64,000 nt of DNA from Membranipora membranacea. Its lineage: Eukaryota; Bryozoa; Gymnolaemata; Cheilostomatida; Membraniporidae. The stretch lies in the NCBI GenBank assembly GCA_914767715.1, contig OU612075.1:20150001-20214000 (forward strand), read 5' to 3'. Position numbers and translations under genes: made by a program. The notes under the pieces were generated by a model. That model ran no database searches. It saw only the letters and a program-made list of their open reading frames with translations, and was not told the DNA's origin. Each line of letters starts with the position of its first letter. Within the stretch, counting starts at the first letter, position 1. This document shows positions 27,601 to 36,600 of this stretch, one piece after another.

Positions 27601-30600
27601 GTATTGTTGAATGTTGCCTGGGCAGAGGATATTGCAATATTCATCTTGATTCGCCATCGCTGAGTTGCTTCCTAAGCAATAACACACTATCTCAGTTATA
27701 GCAACTAGGCTCCCTGGTGAAGGGTCTAAAAGAAAATAAAATTCATCTTGAAATACTTTGTTATATTCACTGCGATATTTCAATCTATATGGTTACTTTT
27801 TTGTCGAGGAGATTTATAAACAACCAGCCACAACCCCTCAATTCAATCGCATATAAGCCAATGCAGTACAATGATGGATAAGCGCGTAGGGATATTCTCT
27901 AACTCCATAAGACATATTGTAAAAACATTTTCGATCTTTGAGACAATGCATCACTACGGCCAATGGCATTCGACATGATGTTCATCGGTGATAAACTTGC
28001 AGAGAGATTTTGATGATAAGAAACGTTGTATCCATGGGCAAGGAGAATATGAGGGCTACCTCCAGATATTTTTGGAAAATTGAGGCAATTATGAGAGGTT
28101 TGAAACCTATTTGGGAAGGGATCGGCAAGCAACTTGATACAGTAACAATTGAATTTGAGGGACATGATATTATATCTGATCCCTGCTGTGATTAATAATT
28201 TTCCGCAATAAACATTTTCCGATTCTTTTGACTTGAGGTTGACAGAGCATGTACTCTTTCTTATCTTGCATGTAATTTTAAGTTTGCTCTATAGGGTGCG
28301 GAGGGGGGGGGCACATGTTCAGGTTTGAATGTCCCACCTATGAATGCAATCCTTATGATAAGTGATGCAATATGCGATATCAAAATGTGAATTAGCAAGC
28401 CATTGCATGGAGCCAAATATATTTAGTTGAATTTAAAAATTTTAACAGAATGTTTAATCTTTAGTTCATACATATATGTATCCAATAGTATGAAGAATAT
28501 TATCACTTACCGCACTGCTTTAGACACCAATCTATGGACATATCGTAGCTGACATGTATAGACCTCGTGGCACCAGCTGTATATTGTGAGATGTAGCATC
28601 CAATGTATTCCGCGGTATAACTCTTAGATTGAGTGGGTAAGTGGATAAAAAATCCTAGACAAATAAAGGGCAATATGGTATCATTTACCCCATAGGCAAG
28701 ATATGTAATTTTGTGCTTTGTCTTAGAGAAAGCAGAACACTGGACACTCAACAATGTTCTCTATGTACCTGCTCGACTGTTTTTGTGAATCAGTACCACC
28801 TAATTCAGAACTGAGCAAAACAAGAGACTGGTTACCAAATTAAAGGAGAGGCATTGTTTACAAAACGCAAGTGAAGAATGAGCTAATTTATTCTCTTAAC
28901 TTACCCAGAATCACCATGTGGTAGTACATTTTAGCAGCTGTTGGACTGCGAAATGTGACGCTCTGTCTCTCCTTAATACTTTGTTCTATTCAGTTTCCGC
29001 CTCATTTGTTTTGTAGGGATATTCTTATATAGAAATATCTCTGCCCAGTAATATTTCAGATCCATCCAAATAATTTGAGTCAGTCAACGGCCTCACAACT
29101 CTAACAGCTTATTCAGACAAAATACATTATCTAAATTATCAAGATATATAATATCAAAATTATACCTAATGAATTTTTTGTGAGGCTGCTGAATGTAATT
29201 AGAGTTCAAGACTTGATAAATGTATTTATATATGTATATATCATAAAGAAACATAATATAATATGTATATATATATATATATAGTATATATATGTTTGTT
29301 TAGAATACATACATTTATATATATATGTCATCTGTTAGCTTGTTTTTGTAAATGTGCCGCATAGAAGCCATGGCCAGACACAGTGGTGTTTGAATGACAC
29401 ACACCCAACATTTCAGCAATACAAAAAAATTTATCAAGATCAGCATAGACCATCAGAGGTAGATACATTTTGCGTCATTTTTCCATAACGTCAAACATGC
29501 TGTCAAAAGGACCAGCACTAAGGCCAGACAATTCTTTTTTGAAAATTCTCACATACGAAGCCGCTTTGATTATGCATAGTAGAAACAGGAAATGCCAACA
29601 GAATATGGCACTATGTGTCAGTTTTCCCCTAATTGCGCACCACAGAATGCCCCTTAAATTGGCTGTTTTGGGCATTCTGTTGTGCGCAATTTGGAGAAAA
29701 CTAATACATAGTGCCATATTCTGTTGTCATTTCCTGTTTTCATTATGCTTAATCAAAGCAGCTTCGTATGTGGGAATTTTCAAAAAAACATTTGTCTGGC
29801 CTTAGTGCTGGACCTTTTGACAGCATGTTTGACGTCATGGAAAAATGACGCAAAATGTATCTACCTTTGATGGGCTATGCTGGTCTTGATACACTTGTTA
29901 TACTAGTGAAATTTTAGGTGTGTGTCATTTAAACAGCAATCAAGTGGAAAAAAGCAAAATAATCGGCTCTTATTTATTTGAACTGTCTCAAATCGGTGCT
30001 TAGAATTTGCATTAAATCATAAAATTAAAAAAACCACACGCGATATGACGTGACGTAAAAAGCCACTTTGGGCTCATCAAAATATTATTTTCAACCAAAA
30101 TTTAGGATGAACTATGTCTCTACGAATGAATATAACCTGCTCTGAAATTTCTAGCAATCAATTTCGCGCAGCCATCCACTTTGCTAAAACAGCCTTTTCG
30201 GCCTCATTTCTCCGATAAAATGACACAACGTCATCCAATCACATTTTTGATGAGCTATTAATAATCAGTAGCTCGGCAGCTTTCTAACGATGTATAGAAA
30301 GTCCATATTTGCTGACCCCCGTGTCTCTACCTTTACAAGCAATTAGTTTCTGCAACACTGAACCTCCAAATAACATAAGCATCGACTACAATAGCAAATA
30401 TTAATTGTTTGATGGTCAATTCCTGTCTGTCATGGATTGGAAATTATTCACCATGAGAGATCAAGATCCAAAAGAGCACTCTCTGTTGCTGTTGTTGTTG
30501 TTGTTGTTGATGGTGTTGCTGTTTTTGGGGTTGAACTTGCACTAATAACTCATTTCTCGCCTGTAGCACACTAAGTCAGTATTGCTCTGTACCGGTGTCA

Positions 30601-33600
30601 AGGTGAAAAGGTGACTCCTGCATTCTCCTGAACTGTAGTCGTAACTGAATGCAGTGCACAGATAGTTAGGAGCAGATACACACATATATGCGCAAGAGTC
30701 CACATGTGACACATAAGACTGCCCAATAAAAGAACCTCGACAGAAATCCCCTTCATACAACATCTGGAATCTGGATGGCTGTAGGCTTTTTGTTTGCTCT
30801 AGAATATAAATGAGACAGATAAAAATTTGCTTCTGCATGAAGTTCGAAGGACACAGTTCTCTCCAGATAGGGCTGCAATTTATATTTCACAATTTAACAG
30901 ACAATAACTAACAACAATTTTTGAGTATGAACATTCTGTGCGATAATTTTGAGCTGACAAGTAATATTCAGACATTCTTTTGGTAGGTTCAGTGCGATCT
31001 TAAGTAGAGTACGCTATGAAAGAGAATACTGTTGGAATGATTATAATTTCTAACATATAAATCAATATCTAATCCCTTAACGCAATTTTCGCAACTGGTC
31101 TTGAAAAATTCATTGTTCTATGTCATTAGAAAACTATATATCCGAAAATGACCAGGTTTGATGTATCATTGTTTTGACAACAACTTAACTGTCTCACGTG
31201 GCCACTTTTTCAAAAGCAAACAAGTGGCCACATGACAAGACTAACAATATGATGTATGATGTATCATCGTCTTGACAAAAACCTAACCTTCCCAAGTGGC
31301 CATCGTTTCAAAAACCCATCGGCGGAATGACAAGACTATCAAACAACATTATAGGTATACATATATGGCCTGTCTGCATAGGAATTAATATTTTGATAAT
31401 TTGTCCGTAAGAGTTGTGTATCCTGTGTGTTATGTTTGAGAAAAATCTTGGGAATCCCAAGTGGGTTGGCCCACTGGAAAATATCAACAAATGACGTCAT
31501 AGCAAGATTTGGAAAACGACGAGAATTGAAACTGTACACGATTATGACTACAAATTTATGGTCGATCTTGTCTTGATAATCGCCCTATCAATCACAATGT
31601 GTCAAACATCAATCATCTAAACCAACAAATTGTGAAATGTCAGACATTGACGATTATGTTTATACTAACTAGGGACCACTAAAGGGGTTGCATAGCCTAA
31701 CTATACTGAATAATACAGCGAGAGTGGGCATATGCGTTTATAGTAAGTAACCTACCACTGTTGATGTGAAATGCACTGCTGATAAACCTGATACACTGAA
31801 TTAGATTCTTCTCTTAGAATGGAAATAATATCATAGCGTTATACGGTTAGGACACTAAACACAGGGACCCATCTGACTGTTATCATATTGGCTGTCCCTA
31901 GTAGCATGAATAATTAGCCTGAGAAATTGTCTTGTTTACAAAATTGCAAACAGTAATTATACCCCATACAGTGTCGATGATTAGGGCATTTCTAGATCGC
32001 TACTAGGGACTGGCTATTTTTGCAAGCCCTTTGTTTTGCAAAAGAAAGCTAATGATGCTATTCCAGATATGGAATTCAATGACCTGATACTACCGCCACA
32101 GTATTGTTGAATATTGCCTGGGCACATCACATTGCAAGATTCATCTGGAATGAGAACAGCTGTACGTTGCGCCGTTGCTGTGATGTCTCCCAAGCAATAA
32201 CACTGACTTTCAGTTATATAAACTAAGCTCCCTGATGTAGGGTCTGAAAGAAATAAGAATTCTACCTGAAATACTTTGTTTTATTCTATCTGATATCCAT
32301 ATATATATCTGTATGGTAAATTTTCCGTCCAGGTCATAAACAGACAGCCACAACTCCCAAGCTAGTGCTTGGATCAAACACTGTTAATTGGAATATTTAT
32401 GTTTTAGTTTTCTATAAGTGTTACCAATGGTGGGAAGAATACATCACCTACCGCACTGCATGAGACACCAATCTATGGAAATATTGCTGTGACGGATGTA
32501 ATACAAATACATCATTATCGGCGAGTCGAAGCATCCAACGTATTCTGCAGTAAAACTCTTGGATTGAGTGGGTGAGTGGATCATAAGTCCTAGGAAAATA
32601 AGGGGCAGATGGTAGAGGCATAGACTCTATAATAAACCTAGACAGCACATGCATAAGAATTGAGGCACTGAGATATCCATTTAATTGATGGCGACATTAC
32701 GGCAATGTTTTGTGTCGTAGCATTGGTGTTATTATTATTGACATGCAATCTATTACCCGGTTTTTTTATTGAAACTAAAAGCATGAACAGTTGGTTAAAA
32801 ATTTAAATACAAAAAATTCTTTAAAAGCGCAAGTGAAGAATTTGCTCATATTTTATTTTCTTAACTTACCCAGAATCGCCATGCGGTAGTACATTTTAAC
32901 CGCTGATGATCTGCAAAATATGATGCTCTGTCTCTTTTCCGATGTCTGCTCTATTCAGTTTCCGCCTTAAATGTTTCGTAAGGATATTCTTATAAAAATA
33001 TCTCTGCCCAGTAATACTTATTTCAGATTCAGGTAAATGATGAGCTTTTTGTGGAGAAAGACTCATTGTTATGTGAAACATGGCACATTCCCCGATATTC
33101 AATCACCGGTCTCAATGGATTTTTTCATTCCATTTATTTTTCAATTAAAGCGAATGAAATTTGTGTCAGTCAGCGGCCTCACAACTCATAACAGCTTATT
33201 CAGACAAATTACATTATCTAAATTATGTAGATATATAATATCTAAATTATACCCAAGAAATTTGTTGTGAGACAAATTTCCTATATATATATGTATATGT
33301 GTATTCATAATATATATATACATGTCATCTGTTAGCTTGTTTTTGTAGATGTGCCGCAAACAAGCCATGACCAGTCACAGTGGACATGAGGTAACTCATC
33401 TCTGTGGGGTCAATCGATGTTTGTTAACAATTCTAATGAACATGTTGGAAGATAACCATTTGCGTAGTATGACAAATAGCTTTAAAGTCTATTGCCCAGA
33501 CTCATATAGATACTGTTTATATTTTACTGATGGTGGGCAAGATCAGCATTTTCCAATAAGTCAACCTGTTTGACCCCATCAATGTCGACGTGCCCTGGAA

Positions 33601-36600
33601 TCTATTATGACTCTTCCACAGTTACTGTGTCTGGAACTAGCTAGCTTATTATAAAGTAGTCCAAAACAATTTTAGAAGCCTATTTATGATATTTAAGTGC
33701 AATAAATGCGGCCTAGCTATTCGAACTGATGGCAACGCTAAGGTCGTTTTAAACGCTTAAAATGTGAACTATGGTAAGTGGATAAGAGACGGATTTTCCA
33801 AGATTGGAATTCCTCATCGTTTCATTCAGATTAAAGGTGGTCATGTTTACTGCTCTATCATTGGGAACCTTCTGCATGAATTGTAATGCCATTGTTAGTC
33901 TGAACATTTACAATGTGATATTTACCTCAAATAACACTTGTTTCACACCAAACGAGATGATGGTTGAAGTCAGGTGCAACCAAACCCGCTGGACTGGTTG
34001 AGGCTAGCCGTATTGTCACAGAACTTATTATACGTTGCCCGGGCCTGACCGGCTATTCTTTAAAGTGAGGCTCTATTATTACTCTTCTAATCTTCAAGAA
34101 GGAACTTGCTGCTTTCCTTTGTCGTTCTGTTCGTTCGTTGAGTGACAAAGCAATACTTACCAACATGTGATGTAGAAATAAATCCCTAACTCGGTTTATG
34201 TAAATAGGGAATTTATTTAAACATGATTATGTATAAAAAAAACTAATAAAATTCTAGTCTAGGCTAAGGGACTCAGCTTGCTAAAATTAATTAACGTAAG
34301 TAGTTTCGCCCAGTTTGAAACTTGGTCAGATGAATCTAGAAATCACCCTTGTGAAGACTTGGAAATTACCAGCACCATGGTCCCATACGTCACGTCGATT
34401 CTAAGAGTTATCGAATCATGGAAGTAGCATTGGGCCAACTTTCGTTCGCATCGATTCGCGCTCACATTCTGCTTTGGGAAACATGTTTCATCGTCACGGA
34501 ATTCGTAAGCATTCATTTGAATCAGGAGCTAACAACTCGCAACAACAACGCTCCCCCCCCCCTCATTCCATGCTTGGACCATAGTGTATGACACACGTAA
34601 CGTTTAATTTTCAGGTGCATAATAATGTGTTGTTTGATGATATTTGTTTTCCCAGACTAGGCTTTGTAAGGAAAATAAGACTTGGTACCGTAGGTAAATG
34701 CTTATTCCACATTTGGCCGAATCATTATGAGGCCAGACTCACCAAGACCCAAGGCCATTAACAATATCCGATTATGAAATGATCTGATTTATACTTTGTC
34801 ATTATCTAATCTAACTGTATCCTGACAACGAAAAGAGACCAGAGATCGGACTGCAGTTACCCCAATAGAGAAGACAGATGGAAGAAAAAAGGGCTTGAAA
34901 AATGGGACAAACCAGGTGGTTTGAAGCCATAGTTTAGACAATCCCATTCCAGCCAGCCAAGAAGGCTGCCTCGTCGTGACAGAACCCAGCGGCAAGCCAT
35001 CAAACACCTCACAAAAACCCCACTGGAGAGGTCTCTGAGATCTCATCATGGATATAAAAATTGTATATTTATATCTATGGGCCCCCGAATGCTGACTAAA
35101 GGTGCAGGTTGTCAGATCCAGTATAAATCACTATTTCCCTTATCAATTTGTATTATTTCTTGACATTCTGGGGCTTTAATGAGCAACGAGAAAGAATCAT
35201 AGAGCCTTGCAAAAGGGGTGAGGAAGCTCAGGGAAACAAAAAACAAAAAGAAAAATTTAAATGATTGGAAGATTGGGACACATAGAAGGCAGAGCGCCTG
35301 AGAACAGGAACTAACGAATCCAATCTGTATCAGTTTGTTAATTCTAGCTCACCTTTAGATCCAGTTGACGCCTTAGCTATCCAGATCCACTCCGGATGTT
35401 TACAGCTTGCAGCTATCAGAGCTTCTCTGTCATCCTATATCATAATCAAACACAAAAATGTCAGGTAGGTTGAACACAAAACTTATTTTGTTTCATCTTA
35501 GTTGGTCAACTTGTATGAAATGAAGTTGTTGATATTTTGAACAGGATTCAATATAAAAATTATTGAGACAGAATCAGGCTTTTTGGTACTATTCTAGAGT
35601 TCTCAGTCTAATTTAGAAACCTTTTATATAAGGTTCATTAACAGCATGTGGCCCAGCTTCAACTGATTTTCACTGAAAATTGAGATGATAGGGTACTAAA
35701 TATGAACTATTTCGTATAGACAACACACATGTATTTTACTTATATTTTTATGGTATATACTATCATGAAAAGAGTACCATCTCATCTCAAACTTGAGTGA
35801 AAATCAGTTGAAAATATGCCACCTTATTGCAACATATACTTTTTTGTCATTCCGTAATCAAATACGGTAGACTGATGATGTGCCCCATTGGTGAACTACT
35901 CCACAAGGTGCAATGATACAGTGCTGATTGTAAAGCAGTAAAGAATCTCAGAGCACAACCATATAAAACGTAATATTTCACAAGTTGTTCTTTGAATGTG
36001 ACAAATTAACTATCAGTTGGTTAAACACCTGTGTTCAAAAAAACCCTGCTCGTTCTAACTGAAAGACCCCAATTTGTATGTCAGTGGGCTCCATCAATGA
36101 AATGTGGTCATTTTCAACTATTCGCAACTATGTGAAGTATTGTGTGATGATAGGAAGACTGTCACTTAATGGTCAGGAGTCGTCCTTTCTAAGGCAGAGG
36201 CCACATGATCGTGCAAATTTCCACTTATTCTTGCAATCTTGCTAATTTAAATTTCTTACGAATATTAGCCTGCCACACATGATTGTCATTTCCCAAATTT
36301 GTACCAATGATTTATGGGTGTAATCCTCCTCAGCCAATCTAAACCATAGGCCTACAGTGATAAATAAAAAATCAAACCAAGGAGAAGCTGTTTCTTCTTG
36401 TTTATTATACCAACCAGCCCAGTGATTCAGCTTCTGGGTATGCTTAGGCTCAACTATCTCCTCATATTTATTCAATTTGATACCCCATTAGTTATTGTAT
36501 CCCTTCTCCCTCTTGCTCCAGGTCCAAATCAATGAGAAGCTCCACATATTGATCAACCATTTCATCTTTTTAACCAAAGTTGTGTACATAGATATGGCCT

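Noticed and set aside
29470-29805. 111- and 80-codon ORFs on opposite strands
   Set aside because: They are mirror-image translations of the two arms of a foldback element.
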